From Pyxidicoccus trucidator (GTDB taxonomy: Bacteria > Myxococcota > Myxococcia > Myxococcales > Myxococcaceae): 64,000 nt of DNA. Position numbers and translations under genes: made by a program. The first letter of the stretch is position 1. Every line of letters starts with the position of its first letter. Shown piece after piece: positions 17,525 to 26,570 of this stretch. The notes under the pieces are model-generated. The model was not told where the DNA came from. It did not search any database and worked only from the letters and a program-made list of their open reading frames with translations. Where the stretch lies: the NCBI RefSeq assembly GCF_010894435.1, contig NZ_JAAIXZ010000005.1, positions 186,001 to 250,000 of the forward strand. The letters run 5' to 3'.

Positions 17525-17550
17525 AACAGGGCCCCCATCCCTCTATGCGT
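17525..17550 (+). repeat. Short copy of a dispersed repeat
   Basis: These 26 bases match 55157-55183 except for one missing T, and match the end of the repeat copy near 29.9 kb less well. It abuts the stop codon of the minus-strand gene at 17553. Confidence 0.6.
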
Positions 17551-17552
17551 CC

Positions 17553-18098
17553 TCAGATGGGTGAACCGGGGTCCTCCAGCCGGAGCCGCTGGTTGCTGAG
17601 GGCCATCAGCAGCTTGCGGACCAGCTCCATGTACTGCGCGTCGGTCATCTGGCCCCGAAGCTTGCGCAGCTCTTGAATCTGGGTGCGGCCCCAGCTTCCG
17701 GAGACGAGGCTGTCGTCCACCAGCCGTTGGACCTTCTCGTAGGCGGCCACGTTCTCCGGAGTGGGCGGGAGTGGAGTCTGCTCCTTCTCCGGGACTGGGC
17801 CGTCATCCGCGGAGGCCACCGCCGTGCGCAATTCCTCCCGCAGCATCTGGCGCAGTTCCTCTCGCAGTCCCGAGAGGTCCATGCCCACCGTGGCCCGTGG
17901 GGCGGGAGCGACGGAGAGGCTCGTCGGTAGCGCCTCCAGTCTGCGCGCCAGCGCCTCCATCCGCGCTTCCTGCCGCTCGAGCCGCATCATCAGCTCGTCG
18001 GCGGGTGGACCTGAAGTGAACGCCTGGGCGAGGTAGAAGCCCGCCAGCGCTGTCAGGAGCGGGATGCCGATGCGAGACACTGTCGATGGGATGCGCAT
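17553..18098 (-). CDS. Membrane-anchored coiled-coil protein
   Basis: A 181-residue protein with a single hydrophobic anchor (residues ~11-29, GIPLLTALAGFYLAQAF). Charged heptad-like helices follow (residues ~36-57 and 76-96, with LRRELRQML-type patterns), then a proline-rich linker and a helical C-terminal domain (residues ~115-175). No enzymatic motif. GAGAGG precedes the ATG. It lies 93 bp downstream of, and on the same strand as, a small secreted protein gene. Function unknown. Confidence 0.75.
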   Translation of the reverse strand: MRIPSTVSRIGIPLLTALAGFYLAQAFTSGPPADELMMRLERQEARMEALARRLEALPTSLSVAPAPRATVGMDLSGLREELRQMLREELRTAVASADDGPVPEKEQTPLPPTPENVAAYEKVQRLVDDSLVSGSWGRTQIQELRKLRGQMTDAQYMELVRKLLMALSNQRLRLEDPGSPI

Positions 18099-18191
18099 GA
18101 GAACCTCTCGGCCGGGAAACGGCGTGCCACCAGCGAGCGCTCGTCGCGCCTCCTCACGGCAGGCAGGAGGCGCGGGCCGAGCCGGTGAGGG

Positions 18192-18587
18192 CTACGGATT
18201 CCTCGGGTCCAGGTAGGACGTCGCGCGCACCTCGGCGGAGGTGCAGTTGAGGTTCGCATCCCAATACACGACAAGATACCCGTCGTCCGTGATGCCCTTC
18301 AGCGCCGACAGCACCGAAGCAGAGGTCGCGATACAGAAGCCCATCTGGCCCGACGCATTCCGGGCGGCGAGAAGTGCGCGCTCGCCGGTGCTGCTGTCGC
18401 CCTGAAACACGATTTCGACAAACGAGAAGTTGTCGGAGGAGTTACGGGCCCCGCCCATGCTGGCGTAGAACATGCGGTTCGTGCTGTCGACGACCACGGG
18501 GAAGTTGTCCCGGTACCCGGCCCAGGCCGTGCCGCCAACACCGAGGAACGACAGAACCAGACCCATCCCCACCATTCGCTTCATCAT
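18192..18587 (-). CDS. Small secreted protein of unknown function
   Basis: A 131-residue protein with a clear Sec signal peptide (MMKRMVGMGLVLSFLGVGG, cleavage near AWA|GYR). The mature part is ~105 residues, beta-rich, with two cysteines (FCIATS and NCTSAEV) that may form a disulfide. Start 18587 is fixed by AAAGGAG 8 nt upstream. Family not recognised. Confidence 0.75.
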   Translation of the reverse strand: MMKRMVGMGLVLSFLGVGGTAWAGYRDNFPVVVDSTNRMFYASMGGARNSSDNFSFVEIVFQGDSSTGERALLAARNASGQMGFCIATSASVLSALKGITDDGYLVVYWDANLNCTSAEVRATSYLDPRNP

Positions 18588-18788
18588 GGAAACACTCCTT
18601 TCGGATGCGGGGCCCGCACGGGCCATCCGCCCATGGATGGCCCTGTGGGCCCCATGGCGAAGCGCACCGTAGACACCCGGTCTGACACGGTTCGCACCTC
18701 GGTGTCGTGGAGCCTGCGGCAGGCAGGGTCGCCAACGCTGAGGGGCCGTGGAGCACCTCACCGTCCCCGAACACGACTGACGGCGCGC

Positions 18789-20048
18789 TCACTCCGGGAT
18801 TCGGACGTCCCTCGGGTGCCCCGCCAGGTGCATTGCCATCCTGAACGCGGGCGAGCTCCTGGCGTCGGAGAACAGCGCCGCCCCGGACGCGGGGATGAGG
18901 TGCCCGTTGCGACGGCGCTTCACCTGGCTCCCGCTCCGCTCGCAGAACCGCGCGAAGTCCGTCAGGTGCCCGGTGCTGACGCCACGCTCTCGCACGTGGA
19001 ACTGGCACTGGAGCTCCACGAACACCAGCCCCTCCGTATCCGACGCACGGAAGTGCACGACCGAACCATCGTCGCAATGGAACACTGACGCGCCCGGGTC
19101 CACCGGGCCCGCGAGGAACGGCCGTAAGAACTCCAGCGCCGCGTCCCTCGGCACGGCCCGCGCGGTCCCCACGCGGTACTTCGGAATCCGGGCCACCTGG
19201 GCCTCGCGGGCCGCGCTGGCGTCGAGGGGCGGGGGCGGAAGGTGGAGAACCAGCGCGTCATCGCTCATCCAGCCGAGCATGCAGCCTGCGTCCCAGATGG
19301 CCATCAGCGGCGAGCAGGGGTCCGGCAGCTCCGCGTAGGGCCTGCCGACGAGTGCCTCGGGAAGGGAGAAGGGAAAGCGGACGTACTCCATTCCTACGCG
19401 CCGGTACTGGGCGTGGTAGGGGCCACGAGGTACGAGCGCCCCGGCGGCGACGGCCCGTGCCCAGTGCTCGTATATCGAGACGTCCTGGGTGAACACACGC
19501 CGCGCGGCGTCCCGGGCCCGCAGCCTGGACAGCCTCGCGACGGTGCTCGCCGGGGCACCGGGCGTCCGCGGGGCGGCCTTGCCGGTGTGGGCATCCAGCA
19601 TGGCCATCGCGTGGCAGAGCGTGCCCTCTCTCCGGAGCTCGAACTGCTTGAGCTTCCGGCGCGGGAGCACGTGCCACACGAGCCTGCGCGGCAGGGACTG
19701 GCCCCAGGGCACCAGGGCCTCGGCCACCTCCCACGCGAGCGCCTCCACCGCGAGCATCACCTCCGCCGAGGCCGCCACCCACGCCACGGCCTCCGTGGAG
19801 CGGGGACGGGGCTGCTCGCGATACTCCGAGTTGCGGCCCCGCGTGGGAATGCGCGGGACGCGGAATACGCACCGGCCCGGCTCCGCCCAGGACGCCGGAA
19901 GCAACCCCCGCCCGAGAAGCCGGTCCCATGCCGCGCCAGCGTCCTTGGTGCCCCGCACCTCGATGAGCGCTTCCTGGAAGCGCGGTGATTCAAGGCGCAG
20001 CAGCTGCTGGTCGAGCGCGAAGAAATCGAAGGTCCTGTTGGCAGGCAC
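18789..20048 (-). CDS. Hypothetical protein
   Basis: A 419-residue soluble protein of unrecognised family. It begins at a GTG (20048) without a strong ribosome-binding site, so the start is uncertain. There is no signal peptide or membrane segment. A run rich in Trp, Ala and Val (about residues 85-130) and a C-terminal part with VFHCDDGSVVHFRASDTEG are the only notable stretches. Codon bias supports it as a real gene. It is divergent from the large lipoprotein gene at 20391. Confidence 0.65.
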   Translation of the reverse strand: MPANRTFDFFALDQQLLRLESPRFQEALIEVRGTKDAGAAWDRLLGRGLLPASWAEPGRCVFRVPRIPTRGRNSEYREQPRPRSTEAVAWVAASAEVMLAVEALAWEVAEALVPWGQSLPRRLVWHVLPRRKLKQFELRREGTLCHAMAMLDAHTGKAAPRTPGAPASTVARLSRLRARDAARRVFTQDVSIYEHWARAVAAGALVPRGPYHAQYRRVGMEYVRFPFSLPEALVGRPYAELPDPCSPLMAIWDAGCMLGWMSDDALVLHLPPPPLDASAAREAQVARIPKYRVGTARAVPRDAALEFLRPFLAGPVDPGASVFHCDDGSVVHFRASDTEGLVFVELQCQFHVRERGVSTGHLTDFARFCERSGSQVKRRRNGHLIPASGAALFSDARSSPAFRMAMHLAGHPRDVRIPE

Positions 20049-20390
20049 AGGCCAAAGTCTAGCCTGGAACCGCAGATGTGCGTTTCCAATGGCGCGACAC
20101 CATTCCGGGGCCGCACGTGAACCAGGCGAATGTCAGTGCCTGTCCGACTTGTCGTGAGTTAATGATTTTGCGGGGTCGTGTTTACTGTTTCAGATGACAC
20201 GTCCCATGATGACGCGCAGGCCGTGTCATCCACACGCGGATGAGCCGAGCCCTGGCGTGCGCTGTCGTGCACGCGAGGGAGGGCACGTGAGACACGCGCC
20301 GGAGCAGCTGGGGGGCGGCGTCGTGGGATGGGCCTGAGTCGTTGCCTCCCAGTCCACATCAAGAGACAGGCGGACGACGTGATACCCAAT
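20049..20390. promoter_or_regulatory. Divergent promoter region with an inverted repeat
   Basis: These 342 bases separate two divergent genes. An AT-richer core at about 20155-20195 is followed by an 8-bp perfect inverted repeat: GATGACAC at 20193-20200 and GTGTCATC at 20223-20230. This could be an operator or an mRNA hairpin. No gene is supported here. Confidence 0.4.
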
Positions 20391-23300
20391 ATGAGAGGTA
20401 CGGCGGGGGCTTCCCTGCTCCTCGCCCTATGGCTCGGCGGCTGTGTCGGCGAACAGGAGTCTTCCCCGCGTCCGGAGGAGCCCGAGACGCCGACGCAGCA
20501 GTCTCAGGCGGCCAGCACCGCGCGGCCTCCGCTGGTGCGGGGCTACATCGCGGCTCGGGTGGGTGACGGAGACCGTCTTCCGCGCCACGACGTGTACCTG
20601 CCGGGTGTGAAGGTGTTCCTGCGCAACCTCTCCACGGGCGCGACCACCGATACCGACGAGACGGACCTGAGCGGGCGCTTCACCCTCCCCGCGGAGCTGA
20701 AGACCCGTTTCGAGGTGTGCTGGGATGCTCCGGGCTTCATCACCGGCTGTGACTCGCAGCACGCGTTCACCGTCAACGCCCCGGTGGAGAACGTGGGCAC
20801 GGTGCTCATTCCCGTCGATGCGTCAGGCTCCACCGCCGTCGTCTGGGGCAAGGTGTCGCTCGCGGACGGCTCCAAGCCGCGCAAGCTGTCCCCCCTGGAC
20901 AACGTCAACGCCTTCGCCCGCGTGGAGCTTCAGGACAAGTCCGGCGGCCGCCTGTACGACACGTATGTGAACAACTTCGGCGAGTACCTGCTGCCGCGGG
21001 TGCCGGAGAAGGACCCCGTCGTGCTGCGGGGCTCCATGGAGAGCGCCAAGGTCCTCCAGCCCCTCCACCCCGACGCCAACCTGGCCGGGCTGCCCTGGCA
21101 CCAGGTGGACCTGAGGTTCGGCAACACTCCGCCCCGGGTAAAGCCCCTCCACGCCGGCGACTCGGGGGGCCGCTGGGTGAAGTCCGCGGCACCTGGCGCC
21201 GTGGTGACGCTCAAGGCGTCCGCGGAGGACCGCGAGGGCCACCCCCTCGAGTACCTGTGGAGCCTGGACGCGGGCGCGGGCTCGCTCAGCGCCACGTCGG
21301 GCTCGTCCGTGCAGTGGACGCTGCCCAACGTGCGCGGCCTCTTCACCGCGCGCGTGCTGGTGTACGACGGCCACGGCGGCTACTCGGAGCAGTCGCTGTC
21401 GCTGCGCACCGACGGTGCCTTCGTGCTCTTCTCCGGCTTCGTCACCGACAACCTCGGCGCCCCGCTGTCCGCCGTGAAGGTGGAAATCCTCACCAGCGCC
21501 GGCAACACCACCACCACGACCAACACCTCTGGCTTCTTCCGCGTCTTCGCGCGAGACGCGGACCGCTACGTCTTCAACCTGCGCAAGCCGGGCTACGGCA
21601 TGGTGTCGCAGAACTACGACCGCGGCATCACCGGCGGTCGGTGGAGGATGCAGCGCGCCACCGTGGTGGTGGTCAATCCCACGCTGGCCATCGACCTGAC
21701 CAGCCAGCGCAGCGCGTCGGAGTGCCCGGGCCGGCCCAGCGAGAAGCTCGACTGGAGGGGCAAGTACGCCTCCGCGCTCACCCCGCAGTGGCAGGACGGC
21801 AAGGGCAACGTCATCCCGCCCCCGAGGGAGCAGGGCGCACTGCCGCTGCCCAACCCGCAGCCTCCGAAGCCCTCCTGCGGCCCCGGCATGCGCGTGCAGA
21901 TTCCCGCCAACGGGCTGGTGGACTCGCTGGGCCGCGCGCCCACGGGCAACGTCGAAATCGCCCTCACCACCATCGACCTGAAGTCCGCGCAGATGCCCGG
22001 TGACTTCACCACCGCCGCGCTCAACGGACAGACGCTGGTGGCGCAGAGCTATGGCGCCGGCACGGTGGAAATCTATAGCGGAAACACGAAGTACAACCTC
22101 AAGCCCGGCGTCACGGCCACCGTGACGATTCCGGTGGACCCGACGCAGCTGGCCACCGGCGCGGTGCTGCCGAACACCATCCCCGTGCTCTACTACGACG
22201 AGGTGGCGGGCATCTGGAAGGAGGAGCTGACCGCCACGCTCAACGCCGCGCGCACCGCGTACGTGGCGCAGGCGCCGCACTTCTCCATCATCAACATGGA
22301 CCTGGTGAAGACCAACCAGGCGTGCGTGCGCGTGGACAGCAGTGCGCTGGCGGACGCGCAGTACACGCTGGAAATCGCCGTGCCCATGCCGGCCGGCGCC
22401 GCGCCCGTGTACCGCACCGTCCTCATCGACAACGCGGCGGCGCAGCTGCACGCCCTCTATAACCTGCCCACGAACACCAACATCGTCCTGGTGCCCATCC
22501 GCCAGGGCAGCAACGTCCCCATCGGCACGTTCGTGGTCAACACGGGCGGCGAGCAGAACCCCACCACGCCCAACGCGCCCGCCTTCCCGTATGCCGCGTG
22601 CGCCACGGAGGTGGACTTCGAGGACCGCGTCATTCCGCCGCCCACCATCGACTTCCTCCACGGCCTGGACTCGTTCGCCGCCATCGACCTGGACGAGCTG
22701 AACGAGGCGGACCCGGTGCAGGACGCGCTCAAGGACGCGCTGGAGCAGGCCTCCGATAACTACTACACGCAGGCGGACCCGCGCTCGAAGCGGCCCACCT
22801 TGGACACGTTCAAGACCTACAACGGCTTCCCGGCGGGCGAGGTGCGCGGCGTGTACGCCAACCACGTGGACCTGGGCTTCGGGCGTGACATGCACTGCCG
22901 GAAGCGGCTGGACTTCTTCGGCCAGGACGAGGTGGCCTGCTACGTCAGCAACTACGGCAACATCGGCACGGCCGACTCGGCGGACGTGGAGGAGGCGCGC
23001 CTGGCGGGTACGCCGGTGGCCACGGTGGCCATGGAGTTCTCTCCCGTCGAGTCGGAGCTCGGCAATCCCGACGAGTTCGACGACCCGGAGCGGGTGGTGA
23101 AGTTCTACGTCTACGATGAGACGGGCACCCGCGTGGGCAAGGCCAACCTGGACAACCTGGGCACGCGGCCCATTCCCCAGCTCTGCATGGTGTGCCACAA
23201 CGGCGCGTACCCCGGCGGCGACGTCCCCGCTCCCGGCTTCCCGTCGTTCCCGGACCGTGAGTCGGTGAAGATGGGCTCGAGGTTCCTCCCGTTCGACCTG

Positions 23301-24137
23301 CAGTCGTATGAGTTCTCCACGTTCGCGGGCTTCACCAAGGCGGACATGCAGGACGAGATGAAGTCGCTGAACATCAACTACGTGCTGCCCACCAACCCGG
23401 GCGCGGCCACCACCGACCTCATCAACGGCTGGTACGCGGGCGGCGCGCTGGTGCAGAACGAGGCCTACGTGGTGCCGGGCTGGAACGTGCCCGCGGAGCC
23501 CCTCAAGGGACAGACGTACCGGGACATGGTGGGGCGCAGCTGCCGCACGTGCCACGTCTCGCAGCTGGACCCGGACCTGGCCTTCACCACCACCACCCAG
23601 TTCATCAACCGGCTGGGCAGCATCGAGGCCCGCGTGTGCGTGCAGCACGTGATGCCTCACGCAAAGAAGACGCATGACCTGTTCTGGGACAGCACGGGGC
23701 CGCACCAGCCCGGTCTGCTCCAGATTTTCGGCGACACCTACGGCAACGTCGGCAACGGGTGGGACGGCGAGCTGTGCGGGACGTACGTGAGCGGTGGCTC
23801 CACGCCCATCACGGACTACACCACGGTCATCCAGCCCATCTGGAATGCCAACTGCACGGTCTGCCACACGGGTGGCTCGCCTCCGGGGGAGCTCAGCCTG
23901 GCGTCCGCCGTGTCCTACGCGCAGCTCGTCAACGTGGGCGCCACGCAGAGCACGCTGGACCGCATCGAGCCGTTCAGCCCGAACAACAGCTACGTGTGGC
24001 ACAAGCTCAACGGGACGCAGGCGGGTCCGCCGGCGAATGGCGGCGGTGCCCAGATGCCGGCCGGGGGGGCCCCGCCGCTGTCCGCGGGGAACCTGAGCAG
24101 CATCTCCAGTTGGATCAATGGCGGCGCCCTGCCGTGA
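20391..24137 (+). CDS. Large lipoprotein with carboxypeptidase-like/Ig-like domains and three CXXCH motifs
   Basis: A 1,248-residue protein. The lipobox WLGGC near residue 18 indicates a membrane-anchored lipoprotein. It contains two carboxypeptidase-regulatory-like beta domains (about residues 45-140 and 345-415), with a PKD/Ig-like region between (about 255-340). A long central region follows. The C-terminal third has three c-type heme motifs: CMVCH (C932), CRTCH (C1051) and CTVCH (C1155), the last in a segment resembling small cytochrome domains (VIQPIWNANCTVCH). It may be an outer-membrane or extracellular multiheme electron carrier, but axial ligands cannot be assigned. Start 20391 is chosen for the lipobox; its ribosome-binding site is weak. 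Confidence 0.85.
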   Translation: MRGTAGASLLLALWLGGCVGEQESSPRPEEPETPTQQSQAASTARPPLVRGYIAARVGDGDRLPRHDVYLPGVKVFLRNLSTGATTDTDETDLSGRFTLPAELKTRFEVCWDAPGFITGCDSQHAFTVNAPVENVGTVLIPVDASGSTAVVWGKVSLADGSKPRKLSPLDNVNAFARVELQDKSGGRLYDTYVNNFGEYLLPRVPEKDPVVLRGSMESAKVLQPLHPDANLAGLPWHQVDLRFGNTPPRVKPLHAGDSGGRWVKSAAPGAVVTLKASAEDREGHPLEYLWSLDAGAGSLSATSGSSVQWTLPNVRGLFTARVLVYDGHGGYSEQSLSLRTDGAFVLFSGFVTDNLGAPLSAVKVEILTSAGNTTTTTNTSGFFRVFARDADRYVFNLRKPGYGMVSQNYDRGITGGRWRMQRATVVVVNPTLAIDLTSQRSASECPGRPSEKLDWRGKYASALTPQWQDGKGNVIPPPREQGALPLPNPQPPKPSCGPGMRVQIPANGLVDSLGRAPTGNVEIALTTIDLKSAQMPGDFTTAALNGQTLVAQSYGAGTVEIYSGNTKYNLKPGVTATVTIPVDPTQLATGAVLPNTIPVLYYDEVAGIWKEELTATLNAARTAYVAQAPHFSIINMDLVKTNQACVRVDSSALADAQYTLEIAVPMPAGAAPVYRTVLIDNAAAQLHALYNLPTNTNIVLVPIRQGSNVPIGTFVVNTGGEQNPTTPNAPAFPYAACATEVDFEDRVIPPPTIDFLHGLDSFAAIDLDELNEADPVQDALKDALEQASDNYYTQADPRSKRPTLDTFKTYNGFPAGEVRGVYANHVDLGFGRDMHCRKRLDFFGQDEVACYVSNYGNIGTADSADVEEARLAGTPVATVAMEFSPVESELGNPDEFDDPERVVKFYVYDETGTRVGKANLDNLGTRPIPQLCMVCHNGAYPGGDVPAPGFPSFPDRESVKMGSRFLPFDLQSYEFSTFAGFTKADMQDEMKSLNINYVLPTNPGAATTDLINGWYAGGALVQNEAYVVPGWNVPAEPLKGQTYRDMVGRSCRTCHVSQLDPDLAFTTTTQFINRLGSIEARVCVQHVMPHAKKTHDLFWDSTGPHQPGLLQIFGDTYGNVGNGWDGELCGTYVSGGSTPITDYTTVIQPIWNANCTVCHTGGSPPGELSLASAVSYAQLVNVGATQSTLDRIEPFSPNNSYVWHKLNGTQAGPPANGGGAQMPAGGAPPLSAGNLSSISSWINGGALP

Positions 24138-24159
24138 TGGGGTGACGTGAGCCGTGAGG

Positions 24160-24187
24160 GGCGGGCCCTGGAGTGCCGGGGCCCGCC
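24160..24187 (+). terminator. Strong GC-rich hairpin terminator
   Basis: GGCGGGCCC at 24160-24168 pairs perfectly with GGGCCCGCC at 24179-24187 around a 10-nt loop, 23 nt after the stop of the large lipoprotein gene. Confidence 0.65.
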
Positions 24188-24288
24188 TCGCGGGTCAGCG
24201 CTCGCGGCCGGTGCGGCGCTTCGGCCCGGTCGGTGGGCCTTGCTGCGCGGACAAGACGCGGGGCGGGCGGGGCCGGCCCGGCACGTGC

Positions 24289-25503
24289 TCAAGCGCTCCG
24301 CGACGCGATGAGCGCGAGGTTGCGCGGAGACAGGCGCGGATCGAAGAGCTGGAGGAGCTCGACCTGGAAGCCCAGCTCCTCCAGGAGGATCGCGCGATCA
24401 AGCAGGAGCACGACCTCCAACGCCCTCGCGAAGCGGTCCCTCAGCAGGTGGCAGAGCAGAAGCTCCCGCGTCTCGGCGCGAACGGACACCTCGAAGGCAT
24501 CCAGCTCGGCGTCCGTCATGCCGGGCGCGAGGCCCAGGTGCTCCAGGCGGTCGCGCGCGTAGACGGCGAAGCGTCCGGCATAGAGCGTCCGGGGCGCGTC
24601 CCCTGCTCTCACGAAGCCGCGCTCGGGAAAGCGCTGCCTCGATAGGAGATCGAACGCGAAGCGCCACGCGTACACCCGCTTCATCCGCGCGAACTCCACC
24701 TCGGTCTTGTGATGCCGTCCCCGCGTCGTCAGCGCCAGGGCATGCGGGGTGAAGGGCAGCGGATGCGCGCCCCCGAAGCGTGAGACGGGGTAATCCCGCG
24801 GGGCCTCCAGCTTGTCGTAGCAGCAGCCGATGTTCAGGATGAAGCCCGCCCCCTGGCTCTTGCGGATCTGCGTGAGGGCGAGCGGCCCGCAGGTGTGCAG
24901 ACCGATGGAGGCCCGGTCCCGGCCGGAGAAGAGCGGATCGAGCTGTGGTTGGAGCCCGTCCTCGACGGAGGCCTGGATGAAACACAGGGTGCCCCCGCTC
25001 GGGGGGTGGGTTTTCGTCAGCCACCGCCGGCCCTTGTCCTGCAGCGCGGCGTCCCGATCGATGCTGTGGAAGGTCCACCCGAACGTCCGCGCACAGAGGC
25101 GGGCGAGATGTCCCATGCCGCCGCCGATATCGACCGCCTGGTGGATGAAGCGCGTCCTCGGCGCGAGCAGGGCGAGCACCCGCTCGAGCTCGTGGGTCTT
25201 CTTGGCGCTGAGTCCCTGCGTCTCCGAGACCGTCAGCGCGTGAAGGCCCTCGTGCCAGGGCAGCGCCGTCAGTTCCTGGAGCGCGCCCAGGAGCGCGTCC
25301 AGGGACGGAGGCGGGACGCCCACGAGCGCTCCCTGGTCCAGGCGCCGCTCGCCCGCGTCATCGAGCGACCGGGCATAGGCCAACCAGTCCTCGGGATAGG
25401 CGGCGCCGGACCCGGGCCAGCCCTGGAGGATGGAGCGGGACCAGAGCGGGGACCAGGGCCGGAGTTGGTGCGTGAGCGCCTCGAGTCGCTCCTGGAAGTC
25501 CAT
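24289..25503 (-). CDS. SAM-dependent methyltransferase, METTL25/RRNAD1-like
   Basis: A 404-residue protein with the features of the Methyltransf_32 (PF13679) group known from eukaryotic METTL25/RRNAD1. The SAM-binding motif I is VDIGGGMGHLARLC (about residue 130). A GLHTCGPL element and the diagnostic NIGCCYDKL follow, and the chain ends in a long helical C-terminal part. Bacterial substrates are not established. ATG 25503 is the natural start; the frame stays open far upstream through the LysR gene, but that is a GC artefact. It lies 38 bp downstream of the LysR gene on the same strand and may be co-transcribed. Confidence 0.8.
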   Translation of the reverse strand: MDFQERLEALTHQLRPWSPLWSRSILQGWPGSGAAYPEDWLAYARSLDDAGERRLDQGALVGVPPPSLDALLGALQELTALPWHEGLHALTVSETQGLSAKKTHELERVLALLAPRTRFIHQAVDIGGGMGHLARLCARTFGWTFHSIDRDAALQDKGRRWLTKTHPPSGGTLCFIQASVEDGLQPQLDPLFSGRDRASIGLHTCGPLALTQIRKSQGAGFILNIGCCYDKLEAPRDYPVSRFGGAHPLPFTPHALALTTRGRHHKTEVEFARMKRVYAWRFAFDLLSRQRFPERGFVRAGDAPRTLYAGRFAVYARDRLEHLGLAPGMTDAELDAFEVSVRAETRELLLCHLLRDRFARALEVVLLLDRAILLEELGFQVELLQLFDPRLSPRNLALIASRSA

Positions 25504-25541
25504 GTCGGCGCATCCTATGCGCCGCGCCCGTGAGTGAGTCG

Positions 25542-26459
25542 TCACACGATGCCCACCGGTAGCTGGGGCGCCTTCGGTCCGCCCGAGGAGAAGCGCTCGC
25601 GCAGGAGCTGGATGAAGCGGGTCAACGACGCGGGGCGCTGGCGGGACGTGCGGGTGACAGCGCTCCAGCGGCGGCGGACTCCGCGGGGCGTGAGCCGGAT
25701 GGCGTGCAGTCCATGGCGCTGGGCCGGTAGCATCCATCCGGGCAGAGCCGTCACGCCGACCCCCCCTCGCACCAACTCGATGAGCGCCTCGGTGAGGGGC
25801 ACGGGTGAAACCCGCTGTGGCTCGACGTTCGCGGGCCAGAGCACGCGCGTGAAGACATCGAGCTGCTCCCGGGGCGCGGCATAGGTGAGCAGGTGCTCCG
25901 ACACCAGCTCCTCCGCCGTGACATGGCCGCGCCGCGCCAGCGCGTGGCCCGCGGGAACCACCAGCAGGAGCTCGTCCTCGAAGAGCGGGGTCTGCGCCAG
26001 GCGGGCTTGCCGTGGGACGTCCGTGGTCAACGCGAGATCCAGCCCTCCGCTCAGCAGCGCGTCGAGGGGCTGACGCGTGGCTTCCAGGACGATGCGCAGC
26101 TCGGAGCGCGGGTACTCCGCCTGCCACTGCCCCAGGATGGGCGGCAGCCAGCCATACACCGTGTAGCAGCCCGTGCTGAGCCGGAGCAGGTCGTCCTGCG
26201 GGTGTGCACGGCAGAGCGCCTCTGCCTGGGCCACCTCGGTCAGGACCCGTCGCGCCGAGCTGAGGAGTTTCTCGCCCGCGCCGGTCAGGAGCAGACGTCG
26301 CTGGCGGCGCAGGAAGAGCTGCACGCCCAGACGCTCCTCGGCGTCGCGGAGCTGGTGGCTCAGGGCCGAGGATGTGAGGTGAAGATGTCGGCTCGCCGCG
26401 GCCAGGCTTCCGGTGTCGGCGACCGCGGCAATCAGCTTGAAGTGACGAAGCTCGAGCAT
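25542..26459 (-). CDS. MetR-like LysR-family transcriptional regulator
   Basis: A 305-residue LysR regulator. The N-terminal helix-turn-helix (SLAAASRHLHLTSSALSHQL, residues 18-37) and following wing closely resemble MetR. The effector domain also shares MetR-like elements such as STGCYTVYGWLPPIL, LDLALTTDV and ALPGWML. It is divergent from a Tat-exported MBL-fold hydrolase gene. The gap between them contains an exact TGAA-N5-TTCA site, the operator form known for enterobacterial MetR. No methionine biosynthesis gene is nearby, so the ligand (homocysteine in E. coli MetR) and target may differ here. Confidence 0.88.
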   Translation of the reverse strand: MLELRHFKLIAAVADTGSLAAASRHLHLTSSALSHQLRDAEERLGVQLFLRRQRRLLLTGAGEKLLSSARRVLTEVAQAEALCRAHPQDDLLRLSTGCYTVYGWLPPILGQWQAEYPRSELRIVLEATRQPLDALLSGGLDLALTTDVPRQARLAQTPLFEDELLLVVPAGHALARRGHVTAEELVSEHLLTYAAPREQLDVFTRVLWPANVEPQRVSPVPLTEALIELVRGGVGVTALPGWMLPAQRHGLHAIRLTPRGVRRRWSAVTRTSRQRPASLTRFIQLLRERFSSGGPKAPQLPVGIV

Positions 26460-26476
26460 GCCAGGGCAGCTTCACA

Positions 26477-26489
26477 TGAATCCCGTTCA
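26477..26489. promoter_or_regulatory. MetR-type operator TGAA-N5-TTCA
   Basis: TGAATCCCGTTCA is a perfect dyad that extends one base each way (ATGAA-N5-TTCAT, 26476-26490). It sits 17 bp from the LysR start and 81 bp before the MBL-fold start, the usual location for an autoregulatory LysR operator. The known MetR consensus has the same half sites and spacing. Confidence 0.6.
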
Positions 26490-26570
26490 TCAACTTCGCG
26501 AAATCGTTTCGCTGCACTCAGGAGGCGGGCCTCCTTAACGTTGGCGCCCCATTGCCAGGAAGGCGGACGG

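Noticed and set aside
20823..24002. A ~1,060-codon open frame antisense to the large lipoprotein gene
   Set aside because: The product is His/Arg/Val-rich without domains, while the plus strand encodes clear domains and CXXCH motifs.
24289..26517. A 742-codon single gene fusing the LysR region with the methyltransferase
   Set aside because: The N-terminal half of that frame is an out-of-frame reading of the LysR gene; the methyltransferase has its own start at 25503.
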